Shown: in pieces, positions 34,689 to 41,917 of the stretch | Position numbering within the stretch: position 1 is the stretch's first letter | How the letters are laid out: every line of letters begins with the position of its first letter | Assembly: GCF_031451695.1 (NCBI RefSeq) | Contig: NZ_JARWAM010000001.1 | Location: forward strand, 62,001-126,000 | DNA length: 64,000 bases | Source: Franzmannia qiaohouensis | GTDB taxonomy: Bacteria > Pseudomonadota > Gammaproteobacteria > Pseudomonadales > Halomonadaceae | Direction: 5' to 3' | Translations under genes and position numbers: made by a program | The notes under the pieces: generated by a model | What the model was told of the DNA's origin: nothing | The model's input: the letters and a program-made list of their open reading frames with translations, nothing else | The model's database searches: none

Positions 34689-35197
34689 ACCGCACTCCTC
34701 TTGATATCGAAATCGAACCAGCTTCCCTTGCGACCCTGAGGGGTCTCGATCACTACCTGAACGCGCCACGGCATCACCGACTCGGTGCATACGCCGATCT
34801 GGGCATTGCCGCGATACACCCCGTTGCCCTGCGACTCGAGGATAAAGCGGTGCACGCCCATGTGCATATTGCGACCCACCAGCTCGAGCGTCACCGACCG
34901 CGCCTCGAGGTTGTCCAGTTGCACCTCGACGGGCAGGATCTCGAGTTCGCGCAGCTCACCGTCGAAGCCCAGCGACAGCCGCGACGCCATGCCCAGGCTC
35001 GCCTCGCAGGCGCCCTGGTGCAGGTCGCAGGGCGAACTCGGCGGATACCAGGTGACGTCGTCGCTGCTGCCGCGCAGATAGTAGTTGCCCAGGTACCACA
35101 TCGCCACGACCACCGTGACCAGCGTGACCATGATCAGCAAATTGAGTAGCGGTGAGCGCGGGGTCGCCTCGTCCGAGGATGGTGGCAGCGTGGTCAT
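34685..35197 (-). CDS. Membrane-anchored protein with FixH/YtkA-like domain, partner of SCO
   Basis: This 170-residue protein has one membrane helix (about residues 17-40) and a periplasmic beta-rich domain. LELVGRNMHMGVHRFIL and a following G-x-Y-x-G segment (NGVYRGNAQIG) resemble the Met-rich FixH/YtkA-like fold seen in copper and oxidase assembly proteins. Cys residues (SPCDLHQGACE, about 55-65) could bind metal or form a disulfide. It overlaps the SCO gene by 4 bp. I infer a role in copper delivery or oxidase assembly from that coupling; the family call is tentative. ATG 35197 was preferred over a longer frame without similarity. Confidence 0.6.
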   Translation of the reverse strand: MTTLPPSSDEATPRSPLLNLLIMVTLVTVVVAMWYLGNYYLRGSSDDVTWYPPSSPCDLHQGACEASLGMASRLSLGFDGELRELEILPVEVQLDNLEARSVTLELVGRNMHMGVHRFILESQGNGVYRGNAQIGVCTESVMPWRVQVVIETPQGRKGSWFDFDIKRSAV

Positions 35198-35312
35198 GGC
35201 GTCACCAGGACCCTCCAATGCAATGGCAATAGCCGGTAAGCTTATCAGCGTTTGCCTCATGACAACCTGCGAAAGGTTGTCGCATCCCAAGGTCGATGAC
35301 AAGGAGCGCCCC

Positions 35313-36230
35313 ATGGGTGATGTGGCCGGTGCGCTGGGCCCACTGTTTTTGCTGATCCTGCTGGGCGCCGCGCTGGGCTGGAAACGCCTGCCGGGCGGGG
35401 ATTTCTGGCCCCAGCTGGAGAAGCTGATCTACTTTTTGCTGTTTCCCGCCATGCTGGTGGCGACACTGGCCACGGCGGATGTCAGTCAGGTGCCGGTGGG
35501 GCGTGTCGCACTGGTGCTGCTTGGCGTGATGGCCGCGCTTGGCGCCCTGCTGTGGCGGCTGCGCCAGCGGCTGGGACTCGACCCGGCGGCCTTCACTTCG
35601 GTATTCCAGGGCGCGCTGCGCTTCAATACCTATGTCGGCGTGGCCGGCGCCAGCGCCCTGCATGGCAGTGCCGGGGCCACCGTCGCCGCGGTGGCCGTGG
35701 CGCTGATGGTACCGGTGGTCAATGTGCTGTGCGTGGCGAGCTTCATCGCCGCCGGCACATTAGGGCCGGCCAGCCTCGGCAAGAGCCTGCTGGCGCTGGT
35801 GCGCAACCCGCTGATCCTCGGCTGCCTGATAGGGATCGCCCTTAACCTGAGCGGCATCGGCCTGCCCGGCTGGAGCGCCCAGACCGTCGGCCTGCTGGGC
35901 AGCGCGGCGCTGCCGCTAGGCCTGGTGGCAGTGGGCGTGGCGCTGCGCCCACGGGCGCTGGTGCGCCTCGACCGCGGCGTCTGGGCCGCCAACCTGCTCA
36001 AGCTGGTGGCGATGCCGGCACTGGTGCTGGCGCTAGCGCTGGCGCTGGGTCTCGACCCGGTGAGCCGCGACGTGGCGCTGCTGTTCGCCGCCCTGCCCAC
36101 CGCCACCTCGGCCTATATCCTGGCTCGCCAGTTGGGCGGCGACGCCGAGCTGATGGCCGCCTTGATCACCGGCCAGACGCTGCTGGCGATGTTGACGCTG
36201 CCGCTATGGCTGCGCCTGGTCGGCGGATGA
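35313..36230 (+). CDS. AEC-family transporter (auxin efflux carrier-like)
   Basis: This 305-residue membrane protein has about ten helices in two five-helix halves, as in the AEC (Mem_trans) family. Landmarks are FLLFPAMLVATLATAD near residue 45, RFNTYVGVAGASALHG near 110 and LPTATSAYILARQLGG near 267. Bacterial members move malate, malonate or other small acids, but the substrate here is unknown. AAGGAG lies seven bases before ATG 35313. The promoter of the candidate sRNA begins 23 bp past its stop. Confidence 0.88.
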   Translation: MGDVAGALGPLFLLILLGAALGWKRLPGGDFWPQLEKLIYFLLFPAMLVATLATADVSQVPVGRVALVLLGVMAALGALLWRLRQRLGLDPAAFTSVFQGALRFNTYVGVAGASALHGSAGATVAAVAVALMVPVVNVLCVASFIAAGTLGPASLGKSLLALVRNPLILGCLIGIALNLSGIGLPGWSAQTVGLLGSAALPLGLVAVGVALRPRALVRLDRGVWAANLLKLVAMPALVLALALALGLDPVSRDVALLFAALPTATSAYILARQLGGDAELMAALITGQTLLAMLTLPLWLRLVGG

Positions 36231-36252
36231 ATAAAAAATATTCTCGTTACGC

Positions 36253-36282
36253 TTGACGCCCCAAATGCGAACGATTATCTTA
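36253..36282 (+). promoter_or_regulatory. Strong sigma-70 promoter overlapped by a Fur-box-like sequence
   Basis: TTGACG (36253-36258), a 17-bp spacer and TATCTT (36276-36281). The stretch 36263-36282 (AAATGCGAACGATTATCTTA) agrees at 16 of 20 positions with AAATGAGAATGATTATCATT, a typical Fur-site form. Iron-loaded Fur bound here would block the promoter. Confidence 0.7.
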
Positions 36283-36288
36283 ACAACC

Positions 36289-36406
36289 GTGGCGCTTGCC
36301 AGGCGCCACACGCCATAGCAGAGAATGTCAGGTTTTCTGCCATGGTTTCTCCTCATCAAGCTAGTCACGGTCTTTCGCCGCTCCTCCCGGAGCGGCTTTT
36401 TCTTTT
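36289..36406 (+). ncRNA. Candidate Fur-regulated small RNA (PrrF/RyhB-like role)
   Basis: The expected transcript is about 118 nt. It starts near 36289 with a 7-bp hairpin (GTGGCGC/GCGCCAC, 36289-36309). A second stem, GCAGAGAA/TTTTCTGC, follows. The single-stranded-looking stretch 36346-36376 contains CTCCTCATCAAGCTAGTCAC. A perfect 8-bp terminator stem with a T-rich tail closes it. The central stretch resembles, from memory, the conserved core of Pseudomonas PrrF sRNAs, which silence iron-protein mRNAs when iron is scarce. It lies in a convergent gap and encodes no convincing ORF. Family membership needs a covariance-model search. Confidence 0.65.
36377..36406 (+). terminator. Rho-independent terminator of the candidate sRNA
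   Basis: GCCGCTCC and GGAGCGGC flank a TCCC loop and are followed by TTTTTCTTTT. It is ideally placed about 90 nt after the proposed start and could also end AEC transporter transcripts. Confidence 0.85.
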
Positions 36407-36494
36407 CTACCCTTGCAAAAATGCGCCCAGCGCTATTCCCGTCACTGTTAGTGAGGGGCGCCGGCGGCAGGCCGAAGAGTAGATTCAACGCCAT

Positions 36495-36620
36495 GGGTGA
36501 GGAGGATTCCTCCGAACGGGCTGGCCAAGGATGGCCAGCACAGGTCCTGCAAGCAAAGCAGGATGCGAGAGCGCAGCAGGGCGCTGGTAGCGCCTAGGGA
36601 TGGGTTTACAGCGCCTCCTA
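36495..36620. repeat. Multi-hairpin intergenic element
   Basis: Four perfect stems lie in series: GGAGG-ATT-CCTCC (36501-36513), GCTGGCC/GGCCAGC (36520-36539), TCCTGC/GCAGGA (36545-36563) and GGCGCT-GGT-AGCGCC (36580-36594). The arrangement resembles REP-type or miniature palindromic elements dispersed in gammaproteobacterial genomes. The rest of the gap 36407-36701 shows nothing else I can name. Confidence 0.6.
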
Positions 36621-36701
36621 ATAGGCCTGCCACCGGATCAGCCCTGAGCGCTACTGCTAAATGCTTGAGCCAGGACATGACAATACGAGGGACGTTCCCG
36701 T

Positions 36702-37451
36702 CTAGGCGTCGCGGGCGTAGATCAGGTCCCAGACGCCGTGGCCGAGGCGCTCGCCGCGGGCCTCGAACTTGGTCAGCGGCCGGAACTCGGGGCGCGGCAC
36801 ATAGGGCGCCGTCTCAGCCGCCGCGGTATTGCGATAGCCCGGCGCGGCATTCATCACCTCGGCCATCCACTCGGCGTAGGCCGCCCAGTCGGTGGCCAGG
36901 TGGAAGGTGCCGCCCGGCTTCAAGCGGGTCCGCACCAGCTCGACGAAGGCCGGCTGGACGATGCGCCGCTTGTGGTGCTTCGTCTTCGGCCAGGGGTCGG
37001 GGAAGAACAGCTGCAGGGTATCGAGGCTGGCCTCGGGCAGGCACTCCTCGAGGACCCGCAGGGCGTCCTCGCGGTATACGCGCAGGTTGCTCAGGCCGCG
37101 CTTGTCGGCCTCGTCGAGCAGCTTGCCGACGCCGGGGGCGTGTACCTCGATGCCGATGAAGTCGGTCTCCGGGTGGGCTTCGGCCTGCTCGATCAGCGAA
37201 GCGCCCATGCCGAAGCCGATCTCCACCACCCGCGGCGCACGGCGCCCAAACAGCGCGTCGAGGTCCTGACGGCCCTCGGCCAGGGTCAGCCCCAGCCGCG
37301 GCCAGACCTCCTCGAGACCGCGGGTCTGGGCAATGGTCATGCGCCCGGCGCGCAGCACATAGCTCTTGATGCCGCGCCGGTGCAGCGGCGCCGCGGGGCT
37401 CTCGGGTGCACTGGTGGCGGCGTCGGGTCGGTCGTCGTGGGTATCACTCAT
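36702..37451 (-). CDS. trmB: tRNA (guanine-N7)-methyltransferase
   Basis: This 249-residue SAM-dependent enzyme makes m7G46 in tRNAs. The SAM loop is EIGFGMGASL (about residues 77-86). The catalytic region FFPDPWPKTKHHKRRI (about 148-163) and the C-terminal ATDWAAYAEWM motif are intact. A 25-residue polar N-terminal extension is typical of this family. It sits downstream of thiG (30 bp), as in Pseudomonas, and is probably co-transcribed with thiS-thiG. Confidence 0.95.
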   Translation of the reverse strand: MSDTHDDRPDAATSAPESPAAPLHRRGIKSYVLRAGRMTIAQTRGLEEVWPRLGLTLAEGRQDLDALFGRRAPRVVEIGFGMGASLIEQAEAHPETDFIGIEVHAPGVGKLLDEADKRGLSNLRVYREDALRVLEECLPEASLDTLQLFFPDPWPKTKHHKRRIVQPAFVELVRTRLKPGGTFHLATDWAAYAEWMAEVMNAAPGYRNTAAAETAPYVPRPEFRPLTKFEARGERLGHGVWDLIYARDA

Positions 37452-37481
37452 GCGTCACGCGGATCTCATCTTAGCGGGCAG

Positions 37482-38279
37482 TCAGCCGTTGATACGGCCG
37501 GCGAAGGGCGAGGAGGGCTCGGCGCTCTGGCGGCGCGGCATGCGACCGGCCAGGAAGGCGGCACGGCCGGCCTCGACAGCCTGCTTCATGGCGCCGGCCA
37601 TCAACACCGGCTGGCGGGCGTGGGCGATGGCCGAGTTCATCAGCACGCCGTCGCAGCCCAGCTCCATGGCCATGGCGGCGTCGGAGGCGGTACCGATACC
37701 GGCATCCACCAGCACCGGCACCTCGGCCTGCTCGATGATCAGGCGCAGGTTGTGCGGGTTCTGGATACCGTGACCGGAGCCGATCAGCGAGCCCAGCGGC
37801 ATCACCGCGCAGCAGCCCAGGCGCTCGAGCTCCTTGGCGACGATGGGATCGTCGCTGGTGTAGACCATCACCTCGAAGCCGTCGGCGATCAGCGTCTCGG
37901 CGGCTTTCAGCGTCTCCACCACATTGGGGTAGAGCGTCGCGTCATCCCCGAGCACTTCGAGCTTGACCAGCTTGTGGCCATCGAGCAGCTCGCGGGCCAG
38001 CTTGCAGGTGCGCACCGCGTCCTTGGCGGTATAGCAGCCGGCGGTGTTGGGCAGCAGGGTATAGCGCTCCGGCGGCACCACGTCGAGCAGATTGGGCTCG
38101 CCGGCTTCCTGCCCCAGGTTGGTGCGCCGCACCGCGAAGGTCACCACCTCGGCGCCGGAGGCCTGGATGGCGGCGGCGGTCTCGTCGAAATCGCGGTACT
38201 TGCCGGTGCCGACCAGCAGGCGCGAGGCAAAGCGATGACCCGCCACCTGCAGCGGCTGGTCCTGGAAACGGTCTGTCAT
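37482..38279 (-). CDS. thiG: Thiazole synthase
   Basis: This 265-residue TIM-barrel enzyme forms the thiazole phosphate of thiamine from DXP, dehydroglycine and ThiS-thiocarboxylate. The Schiff-base Lys is K106 in LVKLEVLGDD. LVGTGKYRDF near the start and VLVDAGIGTASDAAMAMELG are family hallmarks. ATG 38279 is 10 bases after the thiS stop. The longer open frame upstream is thiS read in another frame. Confidence 0.95.
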   Translation of the reverse strand: MTDRFQDQPLQVAGHRFASRLLVGTGKYRDFDETAAAIQASGAEVVTFAVRRTNLGQEAGEPNLLDVVPPERYTLLPNTAGCYTAKDAVRTCKLARELLDGHKLVKLEVLGDDATLYPNVVETLKAAETLIADGFEVMVYTSDDPIVAKELERLGCCAVMPLGSLIGSGHGIQNPHNLRLIIEQAEVPVLVDAGIGTASDAAMAMELGCDGVLMNSAIAHARQPVLMAGAMKQAVEAGRAAFLAGRMPRRQSAEPSSPFAGRING

Positions 38280-38289
38280 GATGGCTCCT

Positions 38290-38490
38290 CTAGCCCCCGC
38301 CGATGGCGTGGACGATTTCGACGCGGTCGCCGTCGGCCAGCCCCTGCTGGGCATGCTGGCTGCGCGGCACGATCTCTTCGTTGACCTCGACGGCGATGCG
38401 TCGACCGGTCAGGTCGAGGGAGGCGATCAGGTCGCTGATCGTAGCCTCGGCCTCGAGGGTTCTGGCTTCGCCGTTGAGCAGGATCTGCAT
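38290..38490 (-). CDS. thiS: Sulfur carrier protein ThiS
   Basis: This 66-residue ubiquitin-fold protein ends in IGGG, with the C-terminal Gly-Gly that is adenylated and thiocarboxylated before donating sulfur to ThiG. It starts MQILLNGEARTLEAEATI, the standard ThiS beta-grasp opener. It is first in the minus-strand unit thiS-thiG-trmB and divergent from the DUF423 gene. Confidence 0.94.
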   Translation of the reverse strand: MQILLNGEARTLEAEATISDLIASLDLTGRRIAVEVNEEIVPRSQHAQQGLADGDRVEIVHAIGGG

Positions 38491-38592
38491 ATTGGTCCTC
38501 CAGCGAATCGCAGCGGTTCGGGGGCCACTATTGTAGCCTGTAACGCCCCCGCGGGGTACGGTATGGGCGCCTTCGACAAGGAGATTTCCCCC

Positions 38593-38985
38593 ATGCGCGA
38601 TACCCCCTGGTGGCTAGCGATAGCGCTTAGCGGCGGCCTGGCCGTGGCCCTCGGCGCCTTCGCCGCCCATGGCCTGCAGGGCCAGCTGCCGGCACGCCTG
38701 CTGGCGGCCTTCGAGACCGGCGTGCGCTATCAGATGTGGCATACCCTGGCGATGCTCGGGGTGCTGGCCTGGCGCGCCGGCCAGCCCCTGCGCGGCCAGC
38801 AGCTGACGCTGGGCCTCTGGGCACTGGGCATGCTGCTGTTTTCGGGGTCGCTCTACGCCCTGGCGCTGAGCGGCATCGGCCGCTTGGGCATGATCACGCC
38901 GCTGGGCGGCGTCGCCTTTATCGCCGGCTGGGTGATGCTTGCATTTACCGCCCTACGCGCTCAGTCGGCGTCGGGTAAGACGTAA
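38593..38985 (+). CDS. DUF423 family small membrane protein (YgdD-like)
   Basis: This 130-residue protein has four predicted helices. The DUF423 hallmark LGAFAAHGLQGQLP lies near residues 20-35, followed by FETGVRYQMWHTLAMLG and ITPLGGVAFIAGWVML. The family is widespread and uncharacterised. An AAGGAG site lies upstream of ATG 38593. Its last 25 bases overlap the convergent thioesterase gene. Confidence 0.9.
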   Translation: MRDTPWWLAIALSGGLAVALGAFAAHGLQGQLPARLLAAFETGVRYQMWHTLAMLGVLAWRAGQPLRGQQLTLGLWALGMLLFSGSLYALALSGIGRLGMITPLGGVAFIAGWVMLAFTALRAQSASGKT

Positions 38986-39374
38986 GTCGCCGTCACCAGC
39001 GCCACCGGCTCCTCGTCGCCGGCGGAGAACAGCTGCACCTCGCCCACCGCCAGGCGGCGGCCGAGCTTGACGATGCGTGCATTGGCGATCAGATCGCGGT
39101 CACCGCGGGCGCGGCGCAGGAAGTGGCAGTTCATGTCGCTGGTCACCGCCATCGGCTCGGGGCCGATCTGGGCCAGGATCGCCACGTAGAGGCAGACATC
39201 GGCCAGCCCCATCATACTGGGCCCGGAGACGCAGGCGCCGGGGCGCAGGTGCTCGTCCTCGATGGCCAGGCTCATGGTCGCGCGCATCTCGTCGACGCCC
39301 TCGATGGTGCCCTGGCGATGCGGAAACACCTCGTCGAGAAATTCCTCGATGGCGGCTGCGGTCATTACGGTCAT
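38961..39374 (-). CDS. PaaI-type hotdog-fold thioesterase
   Basis: This 137-residue protein has the hotdog pattern of the PaaI/4HBT families. The segment GACVSGPSMMGLADVCLYVAIL corresponds to the central helix with its catalytic Asp (ADVCLY). SDMNCHFLRRARGD and VTATYVLPD mark the later strands. It probably hydrolyses acyl-CoA thioesters; the acyl group is unknown. ATG 39374 follows AGGAGGG. It overlaps the DUF423 gene by 25 bp at the 3' ends. Confidence 0.85.
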   Translation of the reverse strand: MTVMTAAAIEEFLDEVFPHRQGTIEGVDEMRATMSLAIEDEHLRPGACVSGPSMMGLADVCLYVAILAQIGPEPMAVTSDMNCHFLRRARGDRDLIANARIVKLGRRLAVGEVQLFSAGDEEPVALVTATYVLPDAD

Positions 39375-39473
39375 GGCGCCCTCCTGGCGGCTCGGCGGCG
39401 AGTGTGCTGCGCCCAAGATAGCGCAAGGCGCGCTGTACGGCGATATCCCTGCACGGCGCCCGCCTCACAACGC

Positions 39474-39506
39474 AACGGGCCCCGGTGCAGTGCACCGGGG
39501 CCCGTT
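39474..39506. terminator. Very strong hairpin after malate synthase
   Basis: A 16-bp perfect stem (AACGGGCCCCGGTGCA with its complement) has only one unpaired base at the centre, 20 bp past the glcB stop. There is no clear T tract on either strand, so it may be a terminator, a barrier to decay or a binding palindrome. Confidence 0.6.
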
Positions 39507-39525
39507 CATTGGCACGCGGCCCGAA

Positions 39526-41700
39526 TTACTTGGCCTTGTGCACCTGACGCCACTCGTGGAGCAGCGGCTCGGTGTAGCCCGCCGGCTGCACGCGCCCCTT
39601 GAACACCAGGTCACAGGCGGCCTTGAAGGCGCTGGAAGCCTTGAAGTCGGCGCTCATGGCGGTGTAGCCGGGGTCGCCGGCGTTCTGCTCGTCGACCACC
39701 TTGGCCATGCGCTCCAGGGTCTTCTGCACGCGCTCGGCGTCGACCACCCCGTGGTGCAGCCAGTTGGCCAGGTGCTGGCTGGAGATACGCAGCGTGGCGC
39801 GGTCTTCCATCAGCCCGACGTTGTGGATGTCCGGCACCTTGGAGCAGCCCACGCCGTGTTCGACCCAGCGCACCACATAGCCGAGGATGCCCTGGCAGTT
39901 GTTGTCGAGCTCCTGCTGGATCTCCTCGTCGGACCAGCTGACGCTCTCGGCCACCGGCACCGTCAGCAGGTCGTCGAGCAGGTCGACGTCGCCCTGGCCT
40001 TCCAGCTCACGCTGGACAGCGCCCACATCGACCTGATGATAGTGCGGGGCATGCAGCGCCGCGGCGGTGGGCGACGGCACCCAGGCGGTGTTGGCGCCAG
40101 CCTTGGGGTGGCCGATCTTCTGCTCGAGCATGGCCGCCATCAGGTCGGGCATGGCCCACATGCCCTTGCCGATCTGGGCGCGTCCGCGCAGCCCGCAGGC
40201 CAGGCCGACCAGCACGTTGTTGCGCTCGTAGGCGCCGATCCACTTGGCGCCCTTCATGTCGCCCTTGCGAATCATGGGACCGGCTTCCATGGCGGTGTGC
40301 ATCTCGTCACCGGTGCGGTCGAGGAAGCCGGTGTTGATGAACACCACCCGCGACGCCGCCTCGTTGATGCACGCCTTGAGGTTGACGGTGGTACGCCGCT
40401 CCTCGTCCATGATGCCCATCTTGAGGGTATCGCGGGTCATGCCCAGGATGTCTTCCACGCGGCCAAACAGCTCGTTGGCAAAGGCGACTTCCTTGGGACC
40501 GTGCATCTTGGGCTTGACGATATACACCGAGCCGGCCCGCGAGTTGCGCGGCTCACCGTCGCCCTTGTTGAGGTCGTGCAGCGCCAGCAGGCCAGTGACC
40601 ACCGCATCGAGGATGCCTTCCGGCAGCTCGTTGCCGTCGGCGTCGAGCACCGCGGGGTTGGTCATCAGGTGGCCGACGTTACGCACGAACATCAGCGCGC
40701 GGCCGGGCAGGGTCAGGCTGCCGCCGTCGGGGGTCTGGTACTGGCGATCCGGATTGAGGCGCCGGGTGATGGTCTTGCCACCCTTCTCCAGCTGCTCTTC
40801 CAGGTCGCCCTTCATCAAGCCCAGCCAGTTGCGATAGACCACCACCTTGTCTTCGGCGTCGACCGCCGCCACCGAGTCCTCGCAGTCCATGATGCTGGTC
40901 AGCGCGGCCTCGACCAGCAGGTCCTTGACGCCGGCCGGGTCGGTCTTGCCGATCGGGTGGCTGGTATCGAACTGGATTTCCAGATGCAGGCCATGGTTGG
41001 AGAGCAGGATGCTCTGGGGCTTGGCGGCATCGCCCTGGAAGCCGACCAGCTTGCCAGGATCCTTGAGGCCCGTCTCGCGGCCGCCGTCGAGGGTCACCAC
41101 CAGATGACCGTCGCGCAGCGCATAGTTGACGGCATCGCGATGCGAACCGGTGGCCAGCGGCGCGGCGCGGTCGAGGACGCCGCGGGCATAGGCAATGACC
41201 TTGTCGCCGCGCTTGGGGTTGTAGCTCGACCCCTTTTCGGCGCCGTCCTCCTCGCTGATGGCATCGGTGCCGTAGAGGGCATCGTAAAGGCTGCCCCAGC
41301 GCGCATTGGCGGCGTTGAGCGCGTAGCGAGCGTTGTTTACCGGCACCACCAGCTGCGGGCCGGCCTGGTTGGCGACCTCGCTATCGACGTTCTGGGTGGT
41401 GGCGGCGACCTTGGCCGGGGCCTCGGCGAGGTAGCCAATGCGCTTGAGAAAGTCGCGATAGGCGGGCATGTCGCCGACCGGGCCGGGGTTTTCACGGTGC
41501 CAGGCATCCAGTTCGCCCTGCAGACGCTCGCGCTCGGCGAGCAATTCGCGATTCTTCGGGGTCAAATCGTGGAACAGCGCATCGACACCGGACCAGAAGG
41601 TCTCTGCATCGACGCCAGTGCCAGGCAGGGCCTGGTCGTTGATGAAACGGTCTAACTCGGAGGCCACCTGAAGACGATGGCGGGTGACACGGTCAGTCAT
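39526..41700 (-). CDS. glcB: Malate synthase G
   Basis: This 724-residue enzyme condenses glyoxylate with acetyl-CoA to malate, serving the glyoxylate shunt and glycolate use. Its length (about 725) marks isoform G rather than the shorter isoform A. Conserved parts include MDCEDSVAAVDAEDKV (metal and substrate region, about 270), NSRAGSVYIVKPKMHGP and TGDEMHTAMEAGPM. ATG 41700 has AGGAGA five bases upstream and gives the usual MTDRV start. No isocitrate lyase or glycolate oxidase gene is adjacent. Two dyads lie in its promoter region. Confidence 0.95.
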   Translation of the reverse strand: MTDRVTRHRLQVASELDRFINDQALPGTGVDAETFWSGVDALFHDLTPKNRELLAERERLQGELDAWHRENPGPVGDMPAYRDFLKRIGYLAEAPAKVAATTQNVDSEVANQAGPQLVVPVNNARYALNAANARWGSLYDALYGTDAISEEDGAEKGSSYNPKRGDKVIAYARGVLDRAAPLATGSHRDAVNYALRDGHLVVTLDGGRETGLKDPGKLVGFQGDAAKPQSILLSNHGLHLEIQFDTSHPIGKTDPAGVKDLLVEAALTSIMDCEDSVAAVDAEDKVVVYRNWLGLMKGDLEEQLEKGGKTITRRLNPDRQYQTPDGGSLTLPGRALMFVRNVGHLMTNPAVLDADGNELPEGILDAVVTGLLALHDLNKGDGEPRNSRAGSVYIVKPKMHGPKEVAFANELFGRVEDILGMTRDTLKMGIMDEERRTTVNLKACINEAASRVVFINTGFLDRTGDEMHTAMEAGPMIRKGDMKGAKWIGAYERNNVLVGLACGLRGRAQIGKGMWAMPDLMAAMLEQKIGHPKAGANTAWVPSPTAAALHAPHYHQVDVGAVQRELEGQGDVDLLDDLLTVPVAESVSWSDEEIQQELDNNCQGILGYVVRWVEHGVGCSKVPDIHNVGLMEDRATLRISSQHLANWLHHGVVDAERVQKTLERMAKVVDEQNAGDPGYTAMSADFKASSAFKAACDLVFKGRVQPAGYTEPLLHEWRQVHKAK

Positions 41701-41751
41701 GAGAGTCTCCTGATGCGCTGTGACCGGTACCACTTGACCGGCCGTGGGTCG

Positions 41752-41769
41752 TTTTAGGTGTTCCTAAAA
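41752..41769. promoter_or_regulatory. Perfect palindrome upstream of glcB (candidate operator)
   Basis: TTTTAGG (41752-41758) and CCTAAAA (41763-41769) are separated by four bases, 52 bp before the glcB start. A second dyad, TGGAA-N5-TTCCA, lies at 41784-41798. Both sit in the 217-bp divergent gap shared with the hydrolase gene at 41918. Confidence 0.5.
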
Positions 41770-41917
41770 GTAACATTTTTTTATGGAAATGACTTCCACA
41801 TGCTACCTGAAAATGTCACCGCGGTCTGCCAGGCTCGACCAAATGATGAAATGTCGCTGTCGCAATATGGCTTGCCAGGCCTACCGGCGCTAGCATGAGC
41901 GTACTAGGGAGGGTTGG

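Noticed and set aside
36204..36494. 96-codon minus-strand open frame across the sRNA region
   Set aside because: No ribosome site, runs through the sRNA promoter and into the AEC gene, and lacks recognisable similarity.
37482..38592. TPP riboswitch upstream of thiS-thiG
   Set aside because: The 102-bp gap before thiS lacks the TPP aptamer conserved CUGAGA-type core.
39262..41655. 797-codon open frame antisense to malate synthase
   Set aside because: Composition mirrors glcB codons; no motif, no start signal.
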